Assembly (NCBI GenBank): GCA_017962145.1
Contig: JAGCVX010000002.1
Coordinates: 47,310 to 111,309 of the forward strand
Direction of reading: 5' to 3'
Origin: Clostridiales bacterium
Lineage (GTDB): Bacteria > Bacillota > Clostridia > Saccharofermentanales > Saccharofermentanaceae
DNA length: 64,000 nucleotides
Positions 32,605-42,300 of the stretch are shown here, piece by piece. The number at the start of each line of letters is the position of its first letter. Position 1 is the stretch's first letter. The notes beneath the pieces are model-generated. The model did no database searches. It was not told the origin of the DNA and saw nothing but the letters and a program-made list of their open reading frames with translations. The position numbers and the translations under genes are program-made.

Positions 32605-34143
32605 ATGCGTGATACGTGGTCATCGAGATCCGCTTTTATTCTGGCAGCAATCGGTTCGGCTGTAGGTCTTGGAAATGCCTGGCGTTTTCCGGGACTTGCC
32701 GCAAAATACGGCGGAGGTGCATTTTTATTTGTATACCTCATCGCCATGCTCGTGATCGGTATTCCGCTTCTGATGCTTGAGATCGCCGTCGCCCGTCATA
32801 CTAAACAGGGCGCGCCGGGATCCATGCGCGCGCTGAACAAGAAAGCCGAGAGTGTCGGCTGGTTCGGCGTGGCAAACGGTATCGGCATCTCCATCTACTA
32901 CGCGGCTGTATTTGCGTGGGTCATCCTGATGTTCTTCATGAGCTATAAGTTCAGGGGCATGACCGGTGACACGGAAGCCGCCAGTTCTCTCTGGGCCAAT
33001 ACCATCAAGACCACAGGCACGACGTCCGGCTTTACGACGATCGCCTGGCCGGTCCTGATCTGCCTTTTGATCGCATGGGCGCTCTGCTATTTCTGTATTC
33101 GAAATGGCACGACGACGGTCGGCAAGGTTGTGAAATATACCGTTTCTCTTCCGGTCATCTGCCTGCTGGTCATGGCCGTACGCGGCTTTACCATGCCGGG
33201 TGCTCTCGATGGCGTAGCCAAGCTCTTCATTCCGGAATGGAGCGCGCTTTCTGATTCGAACCTCTGGGTAGATGCCGTCGGACAGGTATTCTACTCCCTG
33301 TCGACTTCCATGGCCATCATGTTCGCCTACGGTTCATTTCTCGACAGCAAAGCCAATATCGCCGTCGACGCGATCATCATCGCTTTCTCCGATATGATCA
33401 TCAGTGTCATGGCCGGTATCGTTATGTTTACGACGATGGCCGGTGTCGGTATGCTCGATAACATGTCCGCATCTGGTATCGCGACTGCGTTCATCATCTA
33501 TCCGCAGGCGATCGTCAAGCTTTCCGGCAGTGGCGTCGTGAACATGATCTTCGCGTTCATATTCTACTTCTGTCTGATCACACTCGCCATCGACTCCCTC
33601 TTTTCCATCATCGAGGGTGTTTCCACGGCGATCTCCGACAAGTTCAACCTCAATAAGAAAAAGACGACTCTGACAATCTGTATCGTCGAGGGCATCCTGA
33701 GCCTGATCTATGTGACCGGCGCAGGCCTTGCGGTCCTGGACATCGTGGATTATTTCATCAACAGCTATACCCTGATCCTGACCGGTATCCTCGAAGTATT
33801 TGTTGCCGGCTGGTTCTTCAAAACCGCGAAGATCCTCGATCAGATCAACCGAAACACCAAGAACTTCAAGATGCCGAACTGGTGGTTCCTGCCGTCGATC
33901 AAGTATATCTCGCCTCTGGTCTTGACCGGACTTTTCGTCTGGAACTTTGCCAATCTCGTTCGTGGCGGCGGCATCTATGGTAAAGCTGATGGCTACTCTC
34001 TGAAGGCGAATATCCTGTTCGGATGGGGCATCATCCTTTTGATCCTGCTTTCCGGTCTCATCATCAAGGTCATCGTCCGCGCAAAACAAAAGAGCGGCTA
34101 CACCGAAGATGCCCGCTCCTGGGAAGAATTTAAGGATGACTGA
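32605..34143 (+). CDS. Sodium-dependent transporter, neurotransmitter:sodium symporter (SNF/NSS) family
   Basis: LeuT-fold secondary transporter of 512 residues that takes up amino acids or related compounds with sodium. The N-terminus is diagnostic: RSAFILAAIGSAVGLGNAWRFPGLAAKYGGGAF in two parts (the GSAVGLGNAWRFP unwound helix 1 with sodium and substrate sites). About 11-12 hydrophobic helices follow, with FSLSTSMAIMFAYGSF-like FYSLSTSMAIMFAYGSF as helix 6. Which amino acid is carried cannot be told. GGGGAG precedes the ATG. It converges on the glycosyltransferase gene, 14 bases apart, with no clear terminator between. Confidence 0.92.
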   Translation: MRDTWSSRSAFILAAIGSAVGLGNAWRFPGLAAKYGGGAFLFVYLIAMLVIGIPLLMLEIAVARHTKQGAPGSMRALNKKAESVGWFGVANGIGISIYYAAVFAWVILMFFMSYKFRGMTGDTEAASSLWANTIKTTGTTSGFTTIAWPVLICLLIAWALCYFCIRNGTTTVGKVVKYTVSLPVICLLVMAVRGFTMPGALDGVAKLFIPEWSALSDSNLWVDAVGQVFYSLSTSMAIMFAYGSFLDSKANIAVDAIIIAFSDMIISVMAGIVMFTTMAGVGMLDNMSASGIATAFIIYPQAIVKLSGSGVVNMIFAFIFYFCLITLAIDSLFSIIEGVSTAISDKFNLNKKKTTLTICIVEGILSLIYVTGAGLAVLDIVDYFINSYTLILTGILEVFVAGWFFKTAKILDQINRNTKNFKMPNWWFLPSIKYISPLVLTGLFVWNFANLVRGGGIYGKADGYSLKANILFGWGIILLILLSGLIIKVIVRAKQKSGYTEDARSWEEFKDD

Positions 34144-34157
34144 GAAATAAGGATCGC

Positions 34158-35678
34158 TTACTCGAGAACGAACATGCGCGTGATGTCTGCATCGTCATTT
34201 AATCGGTAGGCGTAGTATTCTTTATATCCGCTCGAAGCAAGAAGATCATAGACGGCCTGGTTCCAGGCATCGTCTCCCGTAATTTCACGGTAGACGACCA
34301 CATCCGCCTGCCCGTTGCGTACGATCGCAGCATGCTCGAGGAAGACTTCATCTGTATAGAAAAGCGGGATATAGAACATCCGAAAATCCGGAGATGCTTT
34401 CAGATACTGATCGTAGACCGGAAGACAGAGTGAACAGAAGCTCACATAGTCGGCATCCGGGTGTGCCTTCGCGTACTCTTCGATGACGGTTTCACATTCC
34501 TCTTTCTGAGACGGTACATACGGCACAAGAAAAAGCTGGAATCCGACAAAGCAGAGCGGCACAACAGCGGCGATAATGGACAGCTGGAATGCATTCGTCT
34601 TTTTGTCGGAGATCTTCGTAAGCGCGGTAGCGGCAAAGTTCGTACCATACAGGAAGAACGGCATGAATACGATGAAAAAGTATGTGCAGACAAAGGAGAA
34701 CGTCAGTCCAACGAAGGTGATCAGGCCGAGTACGGCCATGATGATCTTCTGCTTGGAAAGAGTTTTCTTTTTAAATTCCAGGAACAGCGAGGCGACGATC
34801 AGCAGAAGAAAAACCGTCAGGCTGATCTTGCCGGTGACCGGTACCGCACGCTTGGTCAGGTACAGGAAACCGTCTTTTCCGCCGGAATACTTGAGGTTAA
34901 AGACGAAGTAGACATCGAAGAATGCCTGAAGACCGCCTTTTACGTAGTAGAACAGCATGCACGGAAGTGTTACCGCCGCGATTCCTGCTAGAAATGCACC
35001 GGCGCCGCAGAAGAAGTTTTTCCAGTGTTTCTTAACGAGCAGCCAGAGAAAGTAGCATCCCACGAAAGCCAGGTAGAAAAGACATACGTTAAGCTTGATC
35101 ATGAAGACTGCGCCGCAGCAAAGACCGATCAGAAACATCTTACCTGCAGGAACGATGTGTGTTTCCTTGCCCTCTTCGGAACAGGTATGTTTCATAAAAA
35201 GATAGGTTGAGATCATCAGCGGAGCTAAAAGCATATTTTCAGGCTTGGATCCGGTCGTGTAGATATTCTGGATCGTGATCGAAGTAAAAAGGACCGTCAA
35301 GATCACGCTCAGAAGCGACTCATCCTCGGAAAGAAAGAGACGGCAGGTCTTGTAACTGAAGATAAAGGCGAACGCGTCCAGAAGGTAGCAAACGAGAAAG
35401 GCGCCCCAGTTCGCGCCACCGGAGATCAGAAATCCGAATGCGAACAGGAAATAAGTCAGAGGTCCTTTATGGTCAAAAAGGTCGCGATACGGGAGTTTTC
35501 CGTGAAGAATTCCCATCGAGATCGTTTTGTAGCAGACTTCGTCCGAACTGAAACAGTACCGGTAAAAAGGTGAATAGGGGGAAAGACAGAAAGTCAGGAT
35601 CAGGATCACGCCACAAATAATGAGGAGAGAAGGGACCTCGGATTTTTTCTTTTGACTTATTGAAGATGCGGTATACAT
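34158..35678 (-). CDS. GT-C type membrane glycosyltransferase (GT39-like)
   Basis: 506-residue polytopic membrane protein. After a first helix there is the catalytic-type loop SSDEVCYKTISMGILHGKLP followed by YRDLFDHKGPLTYFLFAFGF, the pattern of lipid-phosphosugar-using GT-C enzymes (ArnT/PMT-like family with aspartates in the first external loop). Eleven or so hydrophobic helices follow and a short soluble C-terminal domain (residues about 400-506). It likely modifies a surface glycan or protein; no partner gene is adjacent to say which. Confidence 0.82.
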   Translation of the reverse strand: MYTASSISQKKKSEVPSLLIICGVILILTFCLSPYSPFYRYCFSSDEVCYKTISMGILHGKLPYRDLFDHKGPLTYFLFAFGFLISGGANWGAFLVCYLLDAFAFIFSYKTCRLFLSEDESLLSVILTVLFTSITIQNIYTTGSKPENMLLAPLMISTYLFMKHTCSEEGKETHIVPAGKMFLIGLCCGAVFMIKLNVCLFYLAFVGCYFLWLLVKKHWKNFFCGAGAFLAGIAAVTLPCMLFYYVKGGLQAFFDVYFVFNLKYSGGKDGFLYLTKRAVPVTGKISLTVFLLLIVASLFLEFKKKTLSKQKIIMAVLGLITFVGLTFSFVCTYFFIVFMPFFLYGTNFAATALTKISDKKTNAFQLSIIAAVVPLCFVGFQLFLVPYVPSQKEECETVIEEYAKAHPDADYVSFCSLCLPVYDQYLKASPDFRMFYIPLFYTDEVFLEHAAIVRNGQADVVVYREITGDDAWNQAVYDLLASSGYKEYYAYRLNDDADITRMFVLE

Positions 35679-35756
35679 TCTGAATTCCTTCCCGACAAAA
35701 GACCCTAAAACGGTCGAGATTTGAGCATTTTGCGCTATCTAGGAGCATTATAACAT

Positions 35757-35772
35757 ATTCACGAAAGTGAAT
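35757..35772. repeat. Small inverted repeat in the divergent region before the pilus operon
   Basis: ATTCAC-GAAA-GTGAAT (35757-35772), a perfect 6-bp dyad between the glycosyltransferase gene (minus strand, with ATTATA i.e. TATAAT on its strand at 35747-35752) and the pilus operon. Two TATAAT words (35812-35817, 35833-35838) follow on the plus strand. It could be an operator. Confidence 0.35.
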
Positions 35773-35861
35773 TCGTAACAAAATAGCAACAGAACCGAGT
35801 CAAAATATTTATATAATCTCTCCCCTTCATGATATAATAACCTTAGAAAAATGGGCATAAT

Positions 35862-36749
35862 ATGCTCTTTTTCGCGACCAAAAAAACTCAAATCGAAAGG
35901 AGAGTTGAGCAGAAAAAACCTGAAATGAATGATTTGCCGATCGATGACAAGAATCAACCGCAGATGGAGCCGGATCAGGGACAGGAGGACGTGATCGGAG
36001 AGTTTTTGTCTCCCGAAGAGACACCACTGTTATTCGGTGACGAAGTTGAGATCGCAAAGGAAGAATTCTTCGAAACGGAGTCTGAAGAACAGATCCCCGA
36101 AGAGGAAGCGCCGGACGAACCGAAGGAAGAACAGCCCGAGGAGCCGACCGAATCTGAACCGAAACCTGAGGAAGAGGTAAAACCGGAAGAGAAACCGGAA
36201 GAAAAGCCGGAAGAAAAAACGGAACCGAAGCCGAAGACGACGGGAAAGAAGAAGCGCAAGAAGAAAACGGCGATGGACTATGCGATCGAATTTGCGGTAA
36301 AGATACTGATCACAGCGGCTGTGATCATCGTCTTACTAATCTTTGTTGTCGGTATCCACGTAAACCATGGTCATTCATCTTATCCGATGATCAAGGACGG
36401 GGATCTGGTGATCACATATAAACCCGGGAAGTTGGAGTCCGGCGAAGTGATCGCATATAAACATGACGGCAAGATCAGATTTGGCAGGATCGTTGCTTCG
36501 AGCGGCGATGAGGTCCAGATCACAGATACATACATAACTGTGAATGGATATGGGATCTTGGAGGACACAGTATATCCCACCACCTCGCAAGGAGCAGCAA
36601 TATCATTTCCGTATATCGTTCCGCAAGGATCGGTGTTCGTCTTAAACGATTACCGGCCCGACGCGGATGATAGTAGAACATATGGGGCCATTCCACTGTC
36701 GGAGTGCGAGGGTGAAGTTGTTTTCATTCTGCGCCGGCGGGGAATATAA
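35862..36749 (+). CDS. SipA-like signal peptidase I homologue of the pilus locus (catalytic Lys replaced by Gly)
   Basis: 295 residues. Residues 1-145 are a cytoplasmic acidic region with Glu/Lys/Pro repeats (KPEEKPEEKPEEK), then a basic stretch and one transmembrane helix (about 150-168). The rest matches S26 signal peptidases: HSSYPMIKDGDLVI aligns with the SMxPT box, keeping Ser172, while the box that normally reads KRIIGLPGD reads GRIVASSGD, so Gly208 stands where the catalytic Lys should be. Streptococcal pilus protein SipA has the same Lys-to-Gly change, so a non-proteolytic assembly role is more likely than secretion (inference). The start at 35862 has a poor ribosome site; another ATG is at 35925. 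First gene of the pilus operon. Confidence 0.82.
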   Translation: MLFFATKKTQIERRVEQKKPEMNDLPIDDKNQPQMEPDQGQEDVIGEFLSPEETPLLFGDEVEIAKEEFFETESEEQIPEEEAPDEPKEEQPEEPTESEPKPEEEVKPEEKPEEKPEEKTEPKPKTTGKKKRKKKTAMDYAIEFAVKILITAAVIIVLLIFVVGIHVNHGHSSYPMIKDGDLVITYKPGKLESGEVIAYKHDGKIRFGRIVASSGDEVQITDTYITVNGYGILEDTVYPTTSQGAAISFPYIVPQGSVFVLNDYRPDADDSRTYGAIPLSECEGEVVFILRRRGI

Positions 36750-36783
36750 AAACAAAATCATTTTTGAGGAGGAGTAAACAAAA

Positions 36784-38025
36784 ATGAAAGCAAAATCTTT
36801 TTTGAAAATGCTATCAACGGCGATTGTAACTGGTTTGGTAGTAGCAGGCATGGCATTGCCGGCGATCGCAGGTACAACGTACACACCTGTTGCCGGTACG
36901 ACAACAACTTTAAAGAAGTACTTGAAGTTGGATCAGACAGCTAATGTTCCGAATGCAACGATTCAGTTTACAGTTACAGCAGGAACAGCTATTCCGGCCG
37001 CACCCGGCAAGATGGAGGTTCTTGCAGGTCTTCAGCCCGGTGATGTTACAGTTGAAGATGCAGTATTTGCATCAACTGATACAAAGTTGACTGCAGTTGC
37101 TCAGGGCGACATTATTACTCTGGGCGAGGGTGAAGCTTATGTAGTAAAGACCCTGACGGCTAACTTTACGAGTGTCAACTTCCCGGAGCCGGGTGTTTAC
37201 AGATACATCATCACTGAAGAGGATCCGAATGTTCCTGGTATGAATATTGATCCTCAGCCGACAAGAACACTGGATGTGTATATCGTTGACGATCCGGACA
37301 ACGAAGGTACTTTGAAAGTTCTGGGCTATGTTCTTCATACGGATACAGATGCTCCGGATGCCAATGCTACCATGGGTACTACCGCTGATTCACATAGCGC
37401 TACAAAGAGTGACGGATTCACCAATACTTACGGCACAAGAAACCTCTGGGTCGGTAAGACTGTTACCGGTAACCAGGGTTCAAGAGATAAGTATTTTGCA
37501 ATTACAGTAGTACTTACCGGTCTTGGCAATGGCACAGTTCTGGACGTTCTTTATGATGGTGCGACCACAGATCCGGTATATGGTAATGCGGATGCTTCTA
37601 TCGCTGCAAACCCGAATGCTGCTACAACTGTTATTCCGAGTGCTGTTACTCAGCCGACTCAGCTTACAGCAGATGCTTCCGGTGAAGTCACACAGACATT
37701 CTACCTGCAGCATGGTCAGCACTTTGTTATCTGCGGTATCCCGGTAAGCGCAACATACACAGTTACCGAGAATGCAGAAGACTATAAGTCCGCAGCAGGT
37801 GCGAGCTCTCTGAACTTCAACGATAATACTTCCGGTACGATCGCTACTGCAGACGTAAAGACAGGTTATACCAACACTCGTGATGGCGTTATCCCGACAG
37901 GTGTTCTCCTGACCGCGGTTCCGGTAATCGTTGTTGGTCTTATCGCTGTAGCAGGTGTTGCATTCTTCGCAGTTAGAAATGCTAGAAGAAAAGCACAGGA
38001 CGATGTTGAGGCAGCTGAAGAGTAA
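36784..38025 (+). CDS. Major pilus backbone pilin, FctA/Spy0128-like, with IPTG sorting signal
   Basis: 413 residues. A signal peptide ends near ALPAIAG (about residue 30). Two pilin domains of the isopeptide-bond type follow: the first starts LKKYLKLDQTANVPNATIQF and closes with YRYIITEEDP and GFTNTYG; the second starts LWVGKTVTGNQGSRDKYFAI and closes with TYTVTENAEDY and GYTNTRDG. Each has the Lys...Glu...Asn set that makes internal isopeptide bonds in Spy0128. The C-terminus has the sorting motif VIPTG (IPTG 370-373), a hydrophobic helix and RNARRK. GAGGAGGAG precedes the start. The sortase next door likely polymerises it (inference). Confidence 0.88.
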   Translation: MKAKSFLKMLSTAIVTGLVVAGMALPAIAGTTYTPVAGTTTTLKKYLKLDQTANVPNATIQFTVTAGTAIPAAPGKMEVLAGLQPGDVTVEDAVFASTDTKLTAVAQGDIITLGEGEAYVVKTLTANFTSVNFPEPGVYRYIITEEDPNVPGMNIDPQPTRTLDVYIVDDPDNEGTLKVLGYVLHTDTDAPDANATMGTTADSHSATKSDGFTNTYGTRNLWVGKTVTGNQGSRDKYFAITVVLTGLGNGTVLDVLYDGATTDPVYGNADASIAANPNAATTVIPSAVTQPTQLTADASGEVTQTFYLQHGQHFVICGIPVSATYTVTENAEDYKSAAGASSLNFNDNTSGTIATADVKTGYTNTRDGVIPTGVLLTAVPVIVVGLIAVAGVAFFAVRNARRKAQDDVEAAEE

Positions 38026-38050
38026 TTGACGTATTGGGGCGGATTCGTCC

Positions 38051-38746
38051 ATGAGGACATTCTGGAAAACGATGAATGACATATACGAAAAGACGATGCT
38101 TGTCATCTTTGTGGTGGCACTGCTGATCGTTGTGTATGCCTTTTACGATACTTGGTATGTCTTCGACCATGCAAGTGACAAATCCTATCTCGCATATAAA
38201 CCGAACAAGGTGAATGCGGGTTCGATTGCTGCAGAATCTCCGATTACGGAGGATATGGTGGCATGGATCACCATGGACGATACGAATATCGATTACCCGA
38301 TCATGCAGGGCATCGATAATACGGTATACCTAAATCTTGATCCGTACGGGAATTATTCCCTGGCCGGAAGCATCTTTCTGGATAGCCGTAATGCCGCCGA
38401 TTTTACTGATCCTTATTCGATCATTTACGGACATCACATGGAATATGGTGTGATGTTTGGCGCGCTGGACGATTACCTCGACGAGGCATATCTGAACTCC
38501 CACAAACATGGGGAATTACTGATCGGCCGCACCGGAAGCAAGTCCTATGACCTGGACGTGTTCTACGCAGTGCTGGTGGATGCCAAAGATGAGTATGTAT
38601 TCGATCCGGACAAATACGAGGAACTGTATACGTTCCTGGAGGCACAAGAGGTAGATACTTCGAAGAAGATACTCTGCCTGTCAACTTGTGCAGGCGACGC
38701 CTCGACAACGAGGACTGTCGTATTTGCATACATTATTGAGAACTGA
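38051..38746 (+). CDS. Class B sortase (pilin polymerase candidate)
   Basis: Membrane-anchored cysteine transpeptidase of 231 residues. One N-terminal helix (MLVIFVVALLIVVYAFYDTWYV) is followed by the SrtB-type catalytic domain: WITMDDTNIDYPIMQG, SIIYGHHME with His128 or His129, LSTCAG with Cys213, and the TTRTVV arginine Arg221. Class B sortases polymerise pilins in the streptococcal FCT-3/4 loci, which match this gene order. It is the only sortase in the locus; a housekeeping class A enzyme for cell-wall anchoring is not in the window. Confidence 0.93.
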   Translation: MRTFWKTMNDIYEKTMLVIFVVALLIVVYAFYDTWYVFDHASDKSYLAYKPNKVNAGSIAAESPITEDMVAWITMDDTNIDYPIMQGIDNTVYLNLDPYGNYSLAGSIFLDSRNAADFTDPYSIIYGHHMEYGVMFGALDDYLDEAYLNSHKHGELLIGRTGSKSYDLDVFYAVLVDAKDEYVFDPDKYEELYTFLEAQEVDTSKKILCLSTCAGDASTTRTVVFAYIIEN

Positions 38747-38764
38747 CGAAAGGAGAAAAGATTA

Positions 38765-39376
38765 GTGAGAGATCTTGCGAAGAATATCAATTCTTGCAGA
38801 AAAGCACTCATGACCCTGGTGGGTTTGTGTATGGTTCTCTTTATCTATTTTTCTCCGGTACATGCAGCTTTTGAATACAAGCCGATCGTGGCCGAAGTTC
38901 CCTTTAGCTGCATAGGTGCAGAGATATCGGAAGGTGTCTCTTACGAGTTCGTCATGGAGCCGCTGGACAGTAAAAGTCCTGCTCCGAGACAAAAGTCGAT
39001 CGTGATCGATGGAAGTGGAACGAAGAGTTTCTTCATCGATATTACCGAGCCGGGCACATATCAGTACAAGCTGTACGAGATCCCCGGTGACAACGACAAA
39101 GTCATCTATGACGAAACCGTTTATCAGGTCACGCTCTTCGTGACAAATAACGATGCCAACGAACTGGAATATAAAGTCGTTCTGGCATTAGAAGGAATGG
39201 TTAAGCCGACGGAAGTGAAGTTCTTGAATGCGGCCGTAAAGCAGCCGCCAACGCCAATAGTGAAAACGGGTGATCGCCTGGATCCGATCGTAATGATCGC
39301 GGTAGGATTCCTGATTGCCGGCGCGAGTTTACTCCTCACTCCGCGTCTTCGCAGAAAGGAGGCCGATTATGAATAA
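38765..39376 (+). CDS. FctB-like minor (base) pilin with VKTGD sorting signal
   Basis: 203 residues. GTG start at 38765 with AAAGGAG upstream. The signal peptide is MTLVGLCMVLFIYFSPVHA. A single Spy0128-like beta domain follows (EVPFSCIGAEISEGVSYEF, then TEPGTYQYKLYEIPGD and YDETVYQVTLFVTN). The C-terminus is PPTPIVKTGDRLDP, a hydrophobic helix (IVMIAVGFLIAGASLLL) and RLRRKE: IVKTG is an LPXTG-type signal in which Pro is replaced by Val. Size and place fit the FctB cell-wall-base pilin. Its last 8 bases overlap the tip adhesin gene. Confidence 0.85.
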   Translation: MRDLAKNINSCRKALMTLVGLCMVLFIYFSPVHAAFEYKPIVAEVPFSCIGAEISEGVSYEFVMEPLDSKSPAPRQKSIVIDGSGTKSFFIDITEPGTYQYKLYEIPGDNDKVIYDETVYQVTLFVTNNDANELEYKVVLALEGMVKPTEVKFLNAAVKQPPTPIVKTGDRLDPIVMIAVGFLIAGASLLLTPRLRRKEADYE

Positions 39377-42300
39377 TCGATCCGGCCGCTCTTTCCTGCA
39401 CTCCGCATGGTCGAGATTTACCCGAAAGTTTAGATCGACGGGTTTCCGTCGCGCAATGGGCGCACTTCTCGTTTGGGCAACACTTACCCATTCCACAGGC
39501 CTTATGCTGGCCTTGGATCAGTCAATTGATCCTGATTTGACAGTTTTAACGCATCAGGGCGATTCCTACTCGGTTACGGTTACTTACGGACCCGAGACAG
39601 GAATCCCCTCGGATGCGCAACTTCTCGTCCAAGCTATCGTGGATGAGGAAGCTTACAATGAATACTACGAGCAGATCGTCGCCGTTCTGAATGAAGATCA
39701 GGCTGCAGGTATCCTGCTCTTTGATATAAGTCTTGTAAAAGACGGTGCAGAACTGGAACCACTGGAAGGATCGACGGTTTCTGTTTCGATTTCTACAAAT
39801 GAGACTTTGCCTGAAGATACATGTGTTGTCCATCTGCCGGATGATGAAGAAGGCGAAGTCATCGTTCCCGAAGTAAAAGATACCGGTGATGGATCCGAGG
39901 TTTCCTTCGAAGCAGAAGCTTTCTCTGCGTATGCGATCGTTGCCGGTCCGCAGCAGGTTCCGCTTGGCTGGCACGCACTTTCTTCTTTAGACGAACTGGT
40001 TGCCTGGGCTGCCAAGACTCCGCCTGTGGGATTATATGTCGGTAATCCCAACGGATACTATATGATGAATACACTTACCGGTGACTCGTCTCGAATGGGT
40101 ATCACGAAAACAAAGCCCGCTACTTCCACTCCGCCGGACGCGGCTGCTCTTTACTATTTTGAGCAGGTGCCGGGAACGACGAATCAGTTCTATGCGTATT
40201 GTTATGACGGAAGCACCAAGCAGTATGTCTATAATAACGGTAACAACAGTCTCTCGTTCACGGATGAGGCCCACAAAACCGCGTTTACGGTTTCAGTAAG
40301 TAACGGCAACTTTACCTTTAAAAATGGCAACTGGTATTGGAACATGCAGGGTGGCGCCAATGGTTCCCGTTTCTGCTCCTATAATACTGTCGGCGATGTT
40401 AATAACAATTTCCAGCTGATGTTCCGCAGTACGGATACTTCGGATCCGTATCTTCTGGATGGTCAGTCTTATGGCTTGATGAGTTATATCCCGGGTATTA
40501 ACGGTCGTGCGATGATGAGTACTTCCAGCGAGGCCGGACACCTCGATGCACAGCTCATGGCGGTTATGCAGGATGAGAATAATCACAGCAACCGACTGTT
40601 TGTTCCGAAAGACAGCGATATCTCGATGTGGAAATTCACATGGGTCAACGATGACTGCTATACTGTTTCGACGATGGTTGGCGGCGTAGAGCAGTATCTG
40701 AATATCGACGATAGCGGAATCGTTTATTCGTCGACTCCGGTTGCACTGAGAATCGTTCCCGGCTCGGGCGAGAACGAAGGAAAGATCCGTCTGGTTACGG
40801 TCGATGGTCTCCATGCTGTCGGATATAGTGGAAACATTTCTGATGGATTCGTATCCACTACCAATGGTGTGTTCCTGAATCTTGTCAGTCTTTCCGAGCT
40901 TTCTTCCGACTATGTGACGGTGCATTCGGCAAGAAAGATCAGTACATGTGATATGGTAAACGGCCAGACTGTCATTATCTACACGCGTGTATATAACGAA
41001 GAGACAAAGAAATACGAATTCTTCGCGATCGACCAAGACGGAACACTTAAGAGATGTTATGAAGACGGTGACTCGATCGAGTGGATCGGCGAAGCGATCA
41101 ATACTCTGCTTTGGGACTTTACTGAATACTATTACGAAGACACAAATACTCCGAACTTCTATTATGATTTCCAAAATGAGAGTTCCGGTCTTTACCTTGC
41201 TCCACAGGTTACGAACAATCAGGCACTTTCGGATACGAAGATCGGTGTTCAGCTTTCTGGTCGTGAGCGAGGTGAATACCATACCACGATCCGTGCATGG
41301 GACGATGCGGACTATCACTTCTCCGGTCTCTCTTCTGATGGAACACAGATCCTCCCGGTACAGGTACAGTCAGGTGATACTTCGACAAGAATAGTTAATC
41401 AGGAATTTTACTTTGCCGTCATGCAGGAAATGTATGATGAAAATGAACTGCATACTGTTCCGACGCTGGATAATAATACCTACGGAATTACGATGCGTAT
41501 GGTCGATTTTAATTCCAAAGAGATTAAAGGAACGGGTTGTTCCACAACACAAGAACAGCATGACGTAATGGGATATAGTGTATATGACGGTAACGTATCC
41601 AGGACACCGGGGCTGGTTGAAACTGCTCTTGGAGATGACGGATATCCGGTTGCACACTATACTCAGAAATCGTTTGCCGAACTGTTTGGAAATGCGGAAA
41701 CGGTGAACCACATCTTCTTGTCTTCGATCTATAATTCGTCCGGTTATTTCGAGTTCGACAGTTCTCAGAACTATGCACATATTAATCCTGATGGAAATTT
41801 CACAGTATATCAAGAACTCGGAAGCTATGATAATGCCGGAACGAAAGGTTCTCTGAAGCATGGTCAGTTCTTCCCCTATGATGATCTGACCCCAGGTACT
41901 TTCTGTACCACGAATGGACAGAATCTTTATGCGATCGATGGTAAAACACTGCTGAAAGATAACAATCCGAGAAAATATGAGCATCTGTACATGATCGGTA
42001 ATGGCAATCCGGATAAATACTTCGGCGTGGAACTTGAGACATCGTTTGTTCAGACACCGAGTGGTAAAGACGACTGGGGTCATGACATTATCTATGAATT
42101 TACAGGTGACGATGACTTCTGGCTCTTCGTAGATGAAGAACTGGTATTAGACCTGGGCGGTATCCATAGTGCGGTTTCCGGAAGTATCAACTTTGCTACC
42201 GGTGAAGTTTTCATGGATGGTCATGAGTATTCTCTCAGAGATATTTACTTCAATAATCTGATCGGAAGAGGCATGACTGAACAGGCGGCAAATGCTGAGC

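Noticed and set aside
36150..36260. Direct repeats with period of about 12 bases (CCGGAAGAAAAG-type) as a possible DNA repeat or CRISPR
   Set aside because: It encodes the KPEEKPEEK repeat of the SipA-like protein and stays in frame; there are no spacers.
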